A stretch of DNA of 64,000 bases from an uncultured Clostridiaceae bacterium (GCA_946405135.1 CAMJGD010000015.1:23082-87081); one strand, 5' to 3'; shown: positions 47,337 to 56,947, numbered from the stretch's first letter. Made by a program: numbers and translations. The notes: generated by a model from the letters alone, not told the origin.

Positions 47337-48650
47337 ATGAAATTTAAAAAACTTACCGCATTAGTGTTGTGTGCAGGAGTATTAGGAAGTGCTTTAACTG
47401 GTTGCGGAGGGAAAAAGGAAAATGCGGAAGCTCCAAAAAAAGGACCAGATGCTAAAAGTTATAAAGGCGAAATAGAGCTTATGGTACCAGCTGGTGACTA
47501 TATCGACTTTATGAAAAAAGAAATAATACCTGACTTTCAGAAAGAGTTTCCAGATGTTAAAGTTCTAGTTACTGATGATAAAAATATAGATACTAGAATG
47601 GCTGCAGGTGATGCACCCACAGTTTATGCAGGAGTTTGGGGATATCAGCCTGTTAAGTATGCAAAAATGGATAAGCTAGTTAATTATGATAGTTTTTCAG
47701 ATTATAAGGATCTTGAAAAGAGAATAGATGAAAAATATTTAGGAAAAGTGCTAGATGGAACTTATTATGTACCATGGAATGCGACAACTCAGATGATGAT
47801 ATATAATAAAGAATTATTTAAAGAAGCTGGGTTAGATCCAGAAAAGCCACCAGTTACTTTTGATGAATTTTTAGAAGCTGCTAAAAAAATTAGTGCATTA
47901 CCAAATAGAAAAGATGGATCCAAAACTTATGGAACAGTATTTTGGAATGAAGCTTTATCTTGGGGTGGCTGGTATTGGACAATGATGGCCCCAGTTTATT
48001 ACAATATGAATGGTGGTAAACATCAACTTTTAAATAAAACAGGTACAGATATAGAATTTGATAAGCCAGAAGCAAAAATGGCTGATTTCTTTAAATTTAT
48101 GCAAGAAGCTCAAAAATATGCACCAGCAAACATGGAGAAAAACTTCTTCTCAAGAAGTATAGGAATGTGGCTACAATTTGGATATGGATGGAAGGCAAAC
48201 TTTAAAGATGCAGCAGGAACTCCAATGGAAATAGGTAAAGATGTAGGCGTAGCTCCAATCCCTGTAGCAAAAGCTGGAGACAAATCCGTTTCAACTATTG
48301 ATGGACGTGCTCTAATGATATTTAAGAGTAATCCTGAAAAAGAAGCAGCAGCTTGGGAATTAGTTAAATTTATGATGAAAGATGATAAGAACTTACAGGC
48401 ATGCAAGCAGTTAGGACAGTTACCTACTCTTACTTCACTACAAGATGATCCATACTTCCAGATGCCAGAAAACAAACCTTTCTTAGATCAGTTAAAGAGT
48501 GCTCTTCCAAATGAAGGTTTTGCAGAATCTGACCAAGTACAAAACGCTATATTACAGACTTATGGTGAAATTGTATTACAGAAGAAATTAAGCCCAGAAG
48601 AAGGAGTTAAAAAAGCTGCAGAAAAATCAAAAGAAGCTTTTAAAAAGTAG
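47337..48650 (+). CDS. Sugar ABC transporter substrate-binding lipoprotein (glucan locus)
   Basis: A 437-residue family 1 solute-binding protein. Signal peptide with lipobox LTGCG (Cys23), then a Lys/Glu/Pro linker. Trp-rich sugar-site segments are visible: AGVWGYQPVKYA, YVPWNATTQMMIYNKELF, WNEALSWGGWYWTMMAP. ATG about nine bases after AAGGGGG. It lies 55 bases after the regulator gene and likely shares its transcript. Probable ligand: the oligosaccharide released by the surface glucanase. Confidence 0.88.
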   Translation: MKFKKLTALVLCAGVLGSALTGCGGKKENAEAPKKGPDAKSYKGEIELMVPAGDYIDFMKKEIIPDFQKEFPDVKVLVTDDKNIDTRMAAGDAPTVYAGVWGYQPVKYAKMDKLVNYDSFSDYKDLEKRIDEKYLGKVLDGTYYVPWNATTQMMIYNKELFKEAGLDPEKPPVTFDEFLEAAKKISALPNRKDGSKTYGTVFWNEALSWGGWYWTMMAPVYYNMNGGKHQLLNKTGTDIEFDKPEAKMADFFKFMQEAQKYAPANMEKNFFSRSIGMWLQFGYGWKANFKDAAGTPMEIGKDVGVAPIPVAKAGDKSVSTIDGRALMIFKSNPEKEAAAWELVKFMMKDDKNLQACKQLGQLPTLTSLQDDPYFQMPENKPFLDQLKSALPNEGFAESDQVQNAILQTYGEIVLQKKLSPEEGVKKAAEKSKEAFKK

Positions 48651-48679
48651 TTTTTAGGCAGAAACATTTATTTATAATG

Positions 48680-48705
48680 AGCTGGAAGGAATCTTTCTTC
48701 CAGCT
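48680..48705 (+). promoter_or_regulatory. Intercistronic stem-loop after the binding-protein gene
   Basis: AGCTGGAAG / CTTCCAGCT, nine perfect pairs, 8-base loop, no proper T-run. Same position as the hairpin at 25193 in the galactoside operon, so differential mRNA stability or partial termination is likely. The gap 48651-48868 holds nothing else I can support. Confidence 0.55.
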
Positions 48706-48868
48706 ATAATATAACTTTAATAGATATTAATAACGTACCCTTCTGAAAATACAAAATATTTTCAGCATTTCCTATCTGTCAGCTCTTTATTATTAATTAG
48801 CCTAAGTAATTTCATTAGATGTGGTTCTTAATCGAATCTATAGCTTAATCTTGAGAGGAAGGAATGGA

Positions 48869-49765
48869 ATGAAAACAGAAAAAAAGAAATTAAGTTCAAA
48901 ACAGAAATGGGGATACTTTTTTATAACTCCATGGATAGTTTTCTTTTTAGTTTTTATGATATACCCAATAATATTGGCTTTTAAAAACAGCTTTTTAGAA
49001 ATTAACTTATTGGAACCTGAAAAAGCAAAGTTTGTTGGATTTGAAAATTGGATTAAAGCAGCGATGGATCCTTTATTTTGGAAATCTATATTTAATATAA
49101 TATATAATCAGAGTATTTTCATTGCGTTAACTTTTATTATAGCATTGGTATTTGCCTTAATACTAAATGAGATCAAGTTTGCTGGTTCTGTGTTTAGAAC
49201 CATATACTTTATACCAGTTATAACTTCTATAACAGTTGCTATGATAATTTTCAATTACTTATCTGGAACCAGCGGCCCTATACAACAGCTCATGTTAAAG
49301 TGGGGATGGATTTCGGAACCAGTGTTTTGGAGGATGAGTAAATGGCTGCCTATGCCTATACTTGCTGTATTCAATAGTTGGAAATGGTTCGGAGTACAGA
49401 TGATAATATTTTTAGGTGGATTAGCCTCCATAGATAAACAAGTTTATGAAGCAGCTGCTATAGATGGAAGTACGTGGACAAAAACTTTATTTTCAATAAC
49501 TCTCCCACTTTTGAAACCTCAAATAGTGTTTGTTTTAACTATGAATATTATAAATGGATTACAGATGTTCACTGAAGTATACATGAATTTTGATTTGTTA
49601 GGAGGACCATATAATTCAGGTCTTACACCAGTTATGTATCTATATGGTAAAGGCTTTGATAAAATGCAAATGGGTCAAGCTTCTGCTATAGGATTACTTC
49701 TAGCTGCGATTATATTCTTGCTTACTAAACTTCAGTCTAGAGCTTTAAATGCTTCAGAGGAATAG
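48869..49765 (+). CDS. Sugar ABC transporter permease, MalF/LacF type (glucan locus)
   Basis: About 298 residues, six helices, coupling motif EAAAIDGSTWTKTLFSITLPLLKP. An ATG at 48869 lies six bases after GAGGAAGG; an upstream GTG-type extension to 48821 has no ribosome binding site. Works with the following permease; no ATPase gene is nearby. Confidence 0.9.
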   Translation: MKTEKKKLSSKQKWGYFFITPWIVFFLVFMIYPIILAFKNSFLEINLLEPEKAKFVGFENWIKAAMDPLFWKSIFNIIYNQSIFIALTFIIALVFALILNEIKFAGSVFRTIYFIPVITSITVAMIIFNYLSGTSGPIQQLMLKWGWISEPVFWRMSKWLPMPILAVFNSWKWFGVQMIIFLGGLASIDKQVYEAAAIDGSTWTKTLFSITLPLLKPQIVFVLTMNIINGLQMFTEVYMNFDLLGGPYNSGLTPVMYLYGKGFDKMQMGQASAIGLLLAAIIFLLTKLQSRALNASEE

Positions 49766-49777
49766 GGGGGATTTTAT

Positions 49778-50650
49778 TTGGATACAAAAAAGGATAATAA
49801 TGATGCTTTATCTTTAAATAAAAGAAACAAAAGAAAAAAGATTTTAAAAAATGTAATATTGTATGCAATACTTATAGCGGGTTCAATTTTTGTTATATAT
49901 CCTTTCTTTTTTATGATAATAAATTCATTTAAAACAGGGCCGGAGATAATGCATCAACCATTAAAACTGCCTGATTCAATAAACTTTAATGGATATAAGG
50001 GAGTATTTAAATCACTTAATATACCTAAATTATTTTTAAATACTATATTTATTTCTGGAACTGTAACAGTATTAAATGTGTTGTTCTCATCTATGGTAGC
50101 TTATGGAATCGTAAAAGGGGATTTACCTCATAAGAAAATATTACAAGACATAATACTTGGCTCTATGATGATACCTGGAGTATTACTTCTTATACCAACC
50201 TACATGATGATGTACAACTGGAAATGGATAAATACTTATAGGGTTCTTATATTGCCTGCAGCAGTAAGTGCTTATAATATATTTTTGATGATTCAATTCA
50301 TAAGTCAAATCGATGATGCTTATTTAGAAGCTGCAAGAATAGATGGGGCTTCTGAACTTCAAGTTTTCTTTAAGGTATTATTGCCTATGGCAAAACCAGC
50401 TTTAGCTACTATAGCAATTTTGACTTTTATGGGATCATGGAATGATTTCTTTGGACCACTTTTATATTTAAGAGGAGATTCAAAGATGACATTACAATTG
50501 GCATTATTTAAGTTCAGTAATGCCATACCAGGTAAATATCTAGAACAACTTTGGGCAGCTACTACTTTAGTTTCATTACCAGTAGTTATAGTGTACTTCT
50601 TCTTACAAAAGTACTTTGTAGAAGCCTTTACTGGCGTAGGATTAAAGTAG
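49778..50650 (+). CDS. Sugar ABC transporter permease, MalG/LacG type (glucan locus)
   Basis: A 290-residue permease with six helices and EAARIDGASELQVFFKVLLPMAKP as coupling motif. It starts at a TTG about eight bases after GGGGGG, 12 bases from the previous stop. As in the galactoside transporter, an ATPase must be supplied from elsewhere. Confidence 0.9.
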   Translation: MDTKKDNNDALSLNKRNKRKKILKNVILYAILIAGSIFVIYPFFFMIINSFKTGPEIMHQPLKLPDSINFNGYKGVFKSLNIPKLFLNTIFISGTVTVLNVLFSSMVAYGIVKGDLPHKKILQDIILGSMMIPGVLLLIPTYMMMYNWKWINTYRVLILPAAVSAYNIFLMIQFISQIDDAYLEAARIDGASELQVFFKVLLPMAKPALATIAILTFMGSWNDFFGPLLYLRGDSKMTLQLALFKFSNAIPGKYLEQLWAATTLVSLPVVIVYFFLQKYFVEAFTGVGLK

Positions 50651-50662
50651 GGAAGAGGTGTG

Positions 50663-51187
50663 ATGAATATGACAAAAAAGTTAAAATCAGTTATAGCTGT
50701 ACTTTTAATAATAATTTTTACTTATACTATAGCTTGGATGCAACTTTACCGTATGTCTAAGAAATATTATAAAAATGCTATGGAAAGTTATGATAAAAAA
50801 GAATATGCTTTAGCTCTTAAAGGCAAAAAGATAGAAAAACAGGATAGATCAGGTTATGAGTTTAAAGGAGGCTTCCAACAAGTCGTTGAAATATGGAAAA
50901 GTCCTTATGCTTTTCCAAAGCCAAAAGTATATAGAAAAGCTTCAAATATGGCAGAAACGCTCATAAATGAAAAAATTGATGTGAAAACTGGTACAGAAAT
51001 TTTTAATAGATACTTTAAATTTGATAAAGGATATTTAGGGGAAGTGATGCTAAGAGTTGGAGATCTTTATCTAGAATCTGGGGATAAAGAGTCAGCACTA
51101 GAAACCTTTAATTTGGTTGAAGAAGCTTTTCCTAATGATGCAGATATTTTAAAGAAAGCAGAGGATAAAATAAAATCTATAAAATAG
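50663..51187 (+). CDS. Small membrane-anchored helical-repeat protein of unknown function in the glucan operon
   Basis: About 174 residues. One N-terminal helix (about residues 8-26) with a Lys-rich start predicts an anchored protein with an external domain. That domain looks all-helical and TPR-like: KNAMESYDKKEYALALKGKK and VGDLYLESGDKESALETFNLVEEAFPND are good TPR-type units. No lipobox. I do not recognise the family. It sits between the importer permeases and the GH94 gene, in the same transcript. Starts are ambiguous: ATG 50663 is four bases and ATG 50669 ten bases after GAAGAGG. Confidence 0.7.
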   Translation: MNMTKKLKSVIAVLLIIIFTYTIAWMQLYRMSKKYYKNAMESYDKKEYALALKGKKIEKQDRSGYEFKGGFQQVVEIWKSPYAFPKPKVYRKASNMAETLINEKIDVKTGTEIFNRYFKFDKGYLGEVMLRVGDLYLESGDKESALETFNLVEEAFPNDADILKKAEDKIKSIK

Positions 51188-51227
51188 GTACTACTGATTT
51201 ATCGGATAGTTGAAGGGAGAAAACTTC

Positions 51228-53612
51228 ATGGAAAAAAGATTATTTGATAATAAATATGGATATTTTAAAGAAGATGGAAGTGAATATATTATAAAAACCC
51301 CAAAAACTCCAAGACCATGGTCTAATGTAATAAGTAATGGAGACTATGCTTTTATGGTTTCTCAAACCGGTGGAGGCTATTCTTGGAGAGGTAATTCTGC
51401 AGAAAACAGGATTACTCGTTCTTATCAAGATGTAATTAAGGACAATTGGGGAAAATATATTTACATAAGAGATGAAAAAACAAAAGACTTTTGGTCAGCA
51501 GCATGGAAACCTGTTTGCAAAGATGCTGAGGAGTATAAAGTTACTCATGGTATAGGTTATTCTATAATTGAGCAAAAGTATAATAATATTAAAAGTGAGC
51601 TTACTATGTTTGTGGTTCCAAATTCACCTATGGAGATTTGGAAACTTAAAATAACTAATGAAAGCAGTGAAGAAAAAGAATTAGGCTTATTTAGTTATTT
51701 TGAATGGTGTCTTGGTACATCTCCAGATGAACATAGAGAATTTCACAAAATTTTTATAGATAATAATTATGAAGAAGATATAAATGGTTTTATTACAACT
51801 AAGTGTTTATGGCTTCTTCCAAATGAAAAGGGACAGCATAATAACAGGGACTGGGAATATGCCGCTTTTCATTCTTGCAGTGAAAAACCTGTTTCTTATG
51901 ATGGAGACAAAGAATCATTTTTGGGATTGTATGGATCAGAAGTCAATCCTGAAGCTATGAATAAAGATTATTTAGATAGAAATACAGGAAGATTTTTTGA
52001 TGCTGTAGCGTCTTTACAAGTTAAAATTAATCTGAAGCCTTCAGAAAGCAAAGAAATTGTTTTTACCTTAGGCTGTGCAGATAATAAAGAAGAAGCAGCT
52101 AATCTTGCAAAAAAATATAATGATGTGGAAGAGGCAAAAAAAGCTTTGGAAGAAGTTCATAAATTTTGGGAGCCTTTTATCTATACAGAAAGAATAAATA
52201 CTCCTGATAAAGCTATGAACATAATGACTAACATTTGGCTGAAATATCAAGCTATATCCTGCCGTATATGGGGAAAGTCAGCTTATTATCAAGTAAGTGG
52301 AGGATACGGTTATAGGGATCAGCTTCAGGACTCACAGATATTTTTCTCATCCATACCTGAATATGCAAAAAAACAAATATTGATGCATGCTGGGAAACAA
52401 AAATCAGATGGTACAGTATACCATTGGTGGATGACTATATCTGGAAAAGGACCGGAAACTAAATGTTCTGATGACCTATTATGGCTTCCATTCATAACTT
52501 CAAATTATCTAAAAGAAACAGGTGATTTTTCTATATTAGATGAAAAAGCCCCTTTCTTTGATATGGATAGAGAGGCCACTTTGTACGAACACTGCAAGTT
52601 GGCTATAGAAAAGGCACTAACTAGGTTTAGCCCTAGAGGAATACCTTTAATTGGAGAAAATGATTGGAATGATGGTTTAAGTGCTGTAGGTTGGGAATGG
52701 AAAGGTGAAAGTTTCTGGCTTGGAGAATTTTTATATATGATTCTTGAAGAGTTTAAACATATTTCATTAAAACTAGATGATAAAAAATTCTCAAATAGAT
52801 GTAGCTGCATATCTCAAAATCTAAAAGAAACTATAAATAAATTTGCGTGGGATGGAGAATGGTATCTTCAAGCTACTACTGATTCAGGAGAAAAAATAGG
52901 TTCAAAAGAAAATGAAGAAGGATTTATCTATTTAAATCCTCAGATATGGTCTGTGTTAAGTGGAATAGCAGATGAACATAGAGCAAAAACAGCAATGAAT
53001 TCTGTAAGTAAATATCTTTTTAAAGATTATGGCACACTACTATTATATCCAGCTTATTCCAAGGTAAGAACAGATATTGGATATATAACTAGGTATGCTC
53101 CAGGACTTAGAGAAAATGGAGGAGTATATTCTCATGCAGCTACTTGGGCAGTACCTGCATATATAGCTATAGGTGAAGTGGAAAAAGCTTATGAATTATA
53201 TAAAAAGATATGTCCTCCTAATAGAAGCGAAGATATAGAGCGTTATAAAGCTGAACCTTATGTTACTCCGGGAAATTCTGATGGCCCTAAATCACCAAAC
53301 TATGGCAGAGGAAGTTGGACATGGTATACAGGGTCTGCACAATGGCTTCATAGTGCAGCTACTAATTGGATATTAGGTGTTAGAGGAGACTTTGATGGAA
53401 TAGTAATAGACCCTAATATTCCTTCAGAGTGGGATGGATTTACTTACACAAAGAAGTTTAGAGAGGATATCTATGAAATCGAAGTAGTAAATCCAGAACA
53501 TAAAAATAATGGAGTAAAAACTCTTCTATTAGATGGAGAAGAGATTCAAGGAAACAAGATTCATGCTAAAAATGATGGTAAAAAACATAGCGTAAAAGTT
53601 ATTATAGGATAA
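51228..53612 (+). CDS. Glycoside phosphorylase, GH94
   Basis: About 794 residues. Layout as in cellobiose phosphorylase: N-terminal beta-sandwich (KYGYFKEDGSEYIIKTPKTPRPWSN), helical linker and alpha6/alpha6 barrel. The general acid is an Asp in ENDWNDGLS near residue 480. Segments GYGYRDQLQDSQIFF, VYHWWMTISGKGPETKCSDDLLWLP and SAQWLHSAATNWILGVRGDFDG form the phosphate and sugar site. RDQLQDS, HWW and SDDLLWLP recall the phosphorylase domain of cyclic beta-1,2-glucan synthases. Known 1,2-beta-oligoglucan phosphorylases are near 1,100 residues, so this shorter enzyme may act on a disaccharide. Cytoplasmic; yields glucose 1-phosphate. ATG after GAAGGGAG at 51228. Confidence 0.88.
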   Translation: MEKRLFDNKYGYFKEDGSEYIIKTPKTPRPWSNVISNGDYAFMVSQTGGGYSWRGNSAENRITRSYQDVIKDNWGKYIYIRDEKTKDFWSAAWKPVCKDAEEYKVTHGIGYSIIEQKYNNIKSELTMFVVPNSPMEIWKLKITNESSEEKELGLFSYFEWCLGTSPDEHREFHKIFIDNNYEEDINGFITTKCLWLLPNEKGQHNNRDWEYAAFHSCSEKPVSYDGDKESFLGLYGSEVNPEAMNKDYLDRNTGRFFDAVASLQVKINLKPSESKEIVFTLGCADNKEEAANLAKKYNDVEEAKKALEEVHKFWEPFIYTERINTPDKAMNIMTNIWLKYQAISCRIWGKSAYYQVSGGYGYRDQLQDSQIFFSSIPEYAKKQILMHAGKQKSDGTVYHWWMTISGKGPETKCSDDLLWLPFITSNYLKETGDFSILDEKAPFFDMDREATLYEHCKLAIEKALTRFSPRGIPLIGENDWNDGLSAVGWEWKGESFWLGEFLYMILEEFKHISLKLDDKKFSNRCSCISQNLKETINKFAWDGEWYLQATTDSGEKIGSKENEEGFIYLNPQIWSVLSGIADEHRAKTAMNSVSKYLFKDYGTLLLYPAYSKVRTDIGYITRYAPGLRENGGVYSHAATWAVPAYIAIGEVEKAYELYKKICPPNRSEDIERYKAEPYVTPGNSDGPKSPNYGRGSWTWYTGSAQWLHSAATNWILGVRGDFDGIVIDPNIPSEWDGFTYTKKFREDIYEIEVVNPEHKNNGVKTLLLDGEEIQGNKIHAKNDGKKHSVKVIIG

Positions 53613-53658
53613 TAAATTAAAACTGAAATATTTAGTAGCGGATAATTATGAATATATT

Positions 53659-53707
53659 ATAAGTCTTCTTAATTTATATCATTAAGAGGGCTTATAAAAT
53701 TTTTTTT
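53659..53707 (+). terminator. Terminator after the GH94 gene
   Basis: A 15-bp stem with G-T pairs (ATAAGTCTTCTTAAT with ATTAAGAGGGCTTAT), then AAAATTTTTTTT. Separates the transporter operon from the surface glucanase gene. Confidence 0.85.
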
Positions 53708-53714
53708 AGGCTTA

Positions 53715-53742
53715 TTGAAACGTTTCGATAGCCTCTTATAGT
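53715..53742 (+). promoter_or_regulatory. Promoter with overlapping LacI-type operator before the surface glucanase
   Basis: TTGAAA (53715-53720), 16-base spacer, TATAGT (53737-53742). The operator TTGAAACGTTTCGA (53715-53728) covers the -35 box and part of the spacer, so repressor binding would exclude RNA polymerase. The gene starts 46 bases later, after AAGGGGG. Confidence 0.7.
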
Positions 53743-53787
53743 AATGTATTAATTATTTTAAATAAATCATATAAGGGGGAACATTTA

Positions 53788-56700
53788 ATGAGAAAAAAAA
53801 GAACATCTAGGTTTTTAGCTTTATTCCTGTCTGTATTTTTTATGCTAGGCATAATTTCAATGCCTCAAAAAACATTTGCAGCAGATAAAAAGTATAGTGA
53901 TGAAGAATTGCTTGATTTAGAAAGCCGTAAAAGCTTTGATTTTTTCTGGAAAGAAACCAATACAGATAAATCTAGCGATGGTTTTGGACTAATTAAGGAC
54001 AGAGCACCTGGAGGTCCAGATATGTGCAGTGTAGCTTCAGTAGGATTTGGATTAACAGCTTATGTAATAGGTGCAGAAAGAGGATGGATATCTCAAGATG
54101 AAGCAAAAGACAGAATTAATGGCACTTTAGATACATTATTAAATAAGGCAGAAAATGTGCATGGATTCTTCTACCACTTTTTGGATATGAATACTGCTAA
54201 AAGATATAAAAATACTGAGGTATCTGTAATAGATACAGCTATAGCAGTAAATGGAGCAATTACTGCTGGAGAATATTTTGGAGGAGAAATAAAAGAAAAG
54301 GCTGAAAAACTTTATAAAAAAGTTGAATGGGATTGGTATAGAGATCCTGAAAGAAATCAGTTTTATATGGGATATTCCCCTGAAAAAGGCTTTGAAGGTT
54401 GGTGGGATTTCTATGCTGAACAGTTAATGCTCTATGTACTAGGAGCTGCATCACCAACTCATGCTGTAGATTCTAACATGTTTTATTCTTTTATTAGAAA
54501 CAAAGCTAGTTATGGAAACTATGAACCATTTATTCATTCATGGTTTGGATCTATATTTACATATCAATTTTCACATGCATGGATAGATTTTGCTAATAAA
54601 GTTGATAAGCAGGGCGTTAATTGGTGGACAAACTCTGTAATTGCCAGCAAAAGCGATAGACAATTCTGTATAGATATGTCGAAAAAATTTAAGGCTTTTG
54701 GAGAAAATTCATGGGGGCTTACTGCTTGTGATGGTCCTAATGGATATAGCGGAAAGTATGGTACACCACCTTCAGGATTCAATAATGACATGCATTTTAC
54801 TGATGGTACAGTTCCACCTGCAGGTGCTTTAGGTTCTATTCCATTTACACCGGAAGAATCTTTAGGCGCATTAAGAAATTATTATGAAAACTATCCTAAA
54901 CTTGTGGGAGAATATGGTCTTAAAGATTCTTATAATTTAGATAAGAACTGGTATGGAGAAGATGTTATAGGTATAGATAAGGGTATAACTTTACTTATGA
55001 TTGAAAACTACAGATCAAATCTTGTTTGGAAATATTTTATGAAAAATAAATATGTGCAATCAGGAATGAAAAAAATTGGACTAACTGATATTGGAACCAT
55101 GGTATTTGACGATTTTGAAGGAAATACTATGAATAAGGGATGGAAAGATAATGGAGATAAAGTGTACAATATTGAAACTTCAAGTGAACAGGCCTACACT
55201 GGTAATAATTCTCTAAAAATATCTCTTGATAAAAATGGTAATGAGTGGGCATTTGTGTGCGCAGAGCCTAAAGACAACAATTTTTCTCAAGCACAGATGT
55301 TTACATCAAGAATATATAATGCAAGTGAAAAACCACTAAAGTTAATATTAAAATTTGAGACAGAAAAGAAAGCTCATGAAATTCCTGTAGAGATAAATAG
55401 TAAAGATAAATGGGAAAAGATAGAATGGGATTTAACAAAATTCAAAGATGATATGGCTAATTTGAAAAAAGTTCTTATTTTTGCTGCTCCAGGAGAGGCA
55501 AACTATAAAGGAACATTCTATTTAGATGATTTGAATTTTATTACAGGAAAACTATACGCTTCAAATGTTATGATAGAAGGAAGTCCTGTAGTTAATGAAA
55601 CCTTAAAAGGAAGTTATTCTTACTATAATGCAGACAATATACCTGAAGGTGAATCCAGCTATCAATGGTTAAGATCTAAAAAACTAGATGGAGATTTTGA
55701 GCCTATAGAAGGAGCTAATTCTATAAATTATAAAGTTAAAAATGAAGATGTAGGTTACTATTTAAAACTTCAAGTAATACCAAAATCCATTAAGGATTCA
55801 GATGGTAAGATTCAAGAAGGACCTGCAGCTATAAGTTTAGCTACACCTGTAATTGAAGTAAATTATCCTGTAGTTTCAAAGGTTACAATTACTAAACCAG
55901 CAGTTTATGTTGATACTATATTAGATGATTTTGATAGTAATAAAATAGGCAGTGAGTGGAAAGATTCTGGAGATAAAGTTTATACATTAGTATCTACTAA
56001 AGAGAATGCTTTAAGTCAAGGAAACTCATTAAAAATAGACTACAACAAAACTGCAGAATGGGCATTTTTCTACAAGGCTTTTGATAAATCTATGGATTTT
56101 TCAAAAATGAATACTTTAAAACTTAATACTTATAATAATCCTAAAATGATTATAAAATTTGAAAATTCTAAAGGTCAAGGGTTGATAGAAAAGTGGTTTG
56201 AACCATCTGAAAATAAAGATTCCTGGAAAGAATTAACTTGGGATCTAACACCTTCAAAAGATAAATTAAAAGACGTAAAAAGAATATTAGTATTTGTTGA
56301 GCCAGGAGTAAAGGATGTAAAATCACATTTTTATATGGATAACTTTAAATTAGTAGAAACAAGCATAGAAGATGTTACTTTGGATGGTAAGTTAAAAGTT
56401 GGGGATAAGCTTATAGGTTCCTATAATTATCATCATGCAAAAGGATTAGCTGAAGAAGGAACAAGCTATAGATGGTTAATTTCTTCAGAAAAAGATGGAC
56501 AATATACTGAAATAAAGGGTGCTACAGAATCTAGTTACACTGTAAGACCAGAAGATGCAGGAAAATATATTAAATTCCAGGTAACACCTAGAACTAATGC
56601 AGATCCTAAAGAAGGTAAAATTCAATTAAGTAATCCTACAAACAAAGTTGAAGAAGATAAGTCTTCCCAAGGTAATAAAGATAATAATGAGGAAAAACCT

Positions 56701-56925
56701 TCAAAAGAAGATAATTCTCCAAAGGATAGACCTACAGAGAATAAACCTGTAGAGAACAAAACTGCAGAGAATAAGTCATCAGGAAATAGTAATAATGAAA
56801 AGCTAAGCAAAGAAATTATTCAAACTGCGAAGCTACCAAGTACAGGTTCTGTAATAGATTTTTATGCATTGATTTTAATTGGATCTATTGCAGTAGCAGC
56901 AGGAATTAAGAAAATTGCTAAATAA
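53788..56925 (+). CDS. Sortase-anchored GH144-type beta-1,2-glucanase with two CBM-like and two Ig-like domains
   Basis: A 1,045-residue surface protein. A signal peptide ends TFAADKK (cleavage near residue 31). Residues about 40-430 form a PF10091 'Glycoamylase' (alpha/alpha)6 domain, the GH144 endo-beta-1,2-glucanase type: SRKSFDFFWKETN, SVASVGFGLTAYVIGAERGW, QFYMGYSPEKGFEGWWDFY and SWGLTACDGPNGYSG. Next come a jelly-roll domain at 440-590, an Ig-like repeat at 590-690, a second jelly-roll at 708-855 and a second Ig-like repeat at 860-950, then a disordered Lys/Glu/Asn/Pro linker. LPSTG near 1015, a hydrophobic segment and a basic tail form a sortase signal. Specificity for beta-1,2-glucan is inferred from family and context. 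Confidence 0.85.
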   Translation: MRKKRTSRFLALFLSVFFMLGIISMPQKTFAADKKYSDEELLDLESRKSFDFFWKETNTDKSSDGFGLIKDRAPGGPDMCSVASVGFGLTAYVIGAERGWISQDEAKDRINGTLDTLLNKAENVHGFFYHFLDMNTAKRYKNTEVSVIDTAIAVNGAITAGEYFGGEIKEKAEKLYKKVEWDWYRDPERNQFYMGYSPEKGFEGWWDFYAEQLMLYVLGAASPTHAVDSNMFYSFIRNKASYGNYEPFIHSWFGSIFTYQFSHAWIDFANKVDKQGVNWWTNSVIASKSDRQFCIDMSKKFKAFGENSWGLTACDGPNGYSGKYGTPPSGFNNDMHFTDGTVPPAGALGSIPFTPEESLGALRNYYENYPKLVGEYGLKDSYNLDKNWYGEDVIGIDKGITLLMIENYRSNLVWKYFMKNKYVQSGMKKIGLTDIGTMVFDDFEGNTMNKGWKDNGDKVYNIETSSEQAYTGNNSLKISLDKNGNEWAFVCAEPKDNNFSQAQMFTSRIYNASEKPLKLILKFETEKKAHEIPVEINSKDKWEKIEWDLTKFKDDMANLKKVLIFAAPGEANYKGTFYLDDLNFITGKLYASNVMIEGSPVVNETLKGSYSYYNADNIPEGESSYQWLRSKKLDGDFEPIEGANSINYKVKNEDVGYYLKLQVIPKSIKDSDGKIQEGPAAISLATPVIEVNYPVVSKVTITKPAVYVDTILDDFDSNKIGSEWKDSGDKVYTLVSTKENALSQGNSLKIDYNKTAEWAFFYKAFDKSMDFSKMNTLKLNTYNNPKMIIKFENSKGQGLIEKWFEPSENKDSWKELTWDLTPSKDKLKDVKRILVFVEPGVKDVKSHFYMDNFKLVETSIEDVTLDGKLKVGDKLIGSYNYHHAKGLAEEGTSYRWLISSEKDGQYTEIKGATESSYTVRPEDAGKYIKFQVTPRTNADPKEGKIQLSNPTNKVEEDKSSQGNKDNNEEKPSKEDNSPKDRPTENKPVENKTAENKSSGNSNNEKLSKEIIQTAKLPSTGSVIDFYALILIGSIAVAAGIKKIAK

Positions 56926-56947
56926 TTAATATTTCAAATGTAAAAAT

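Noticed and set aside
48110..48475. A 121-codon frame on the minus strand.
   Set aside because: Antisense to the sugar-binding lipoprotein gene, no ribosome binding site and no recognisable product.
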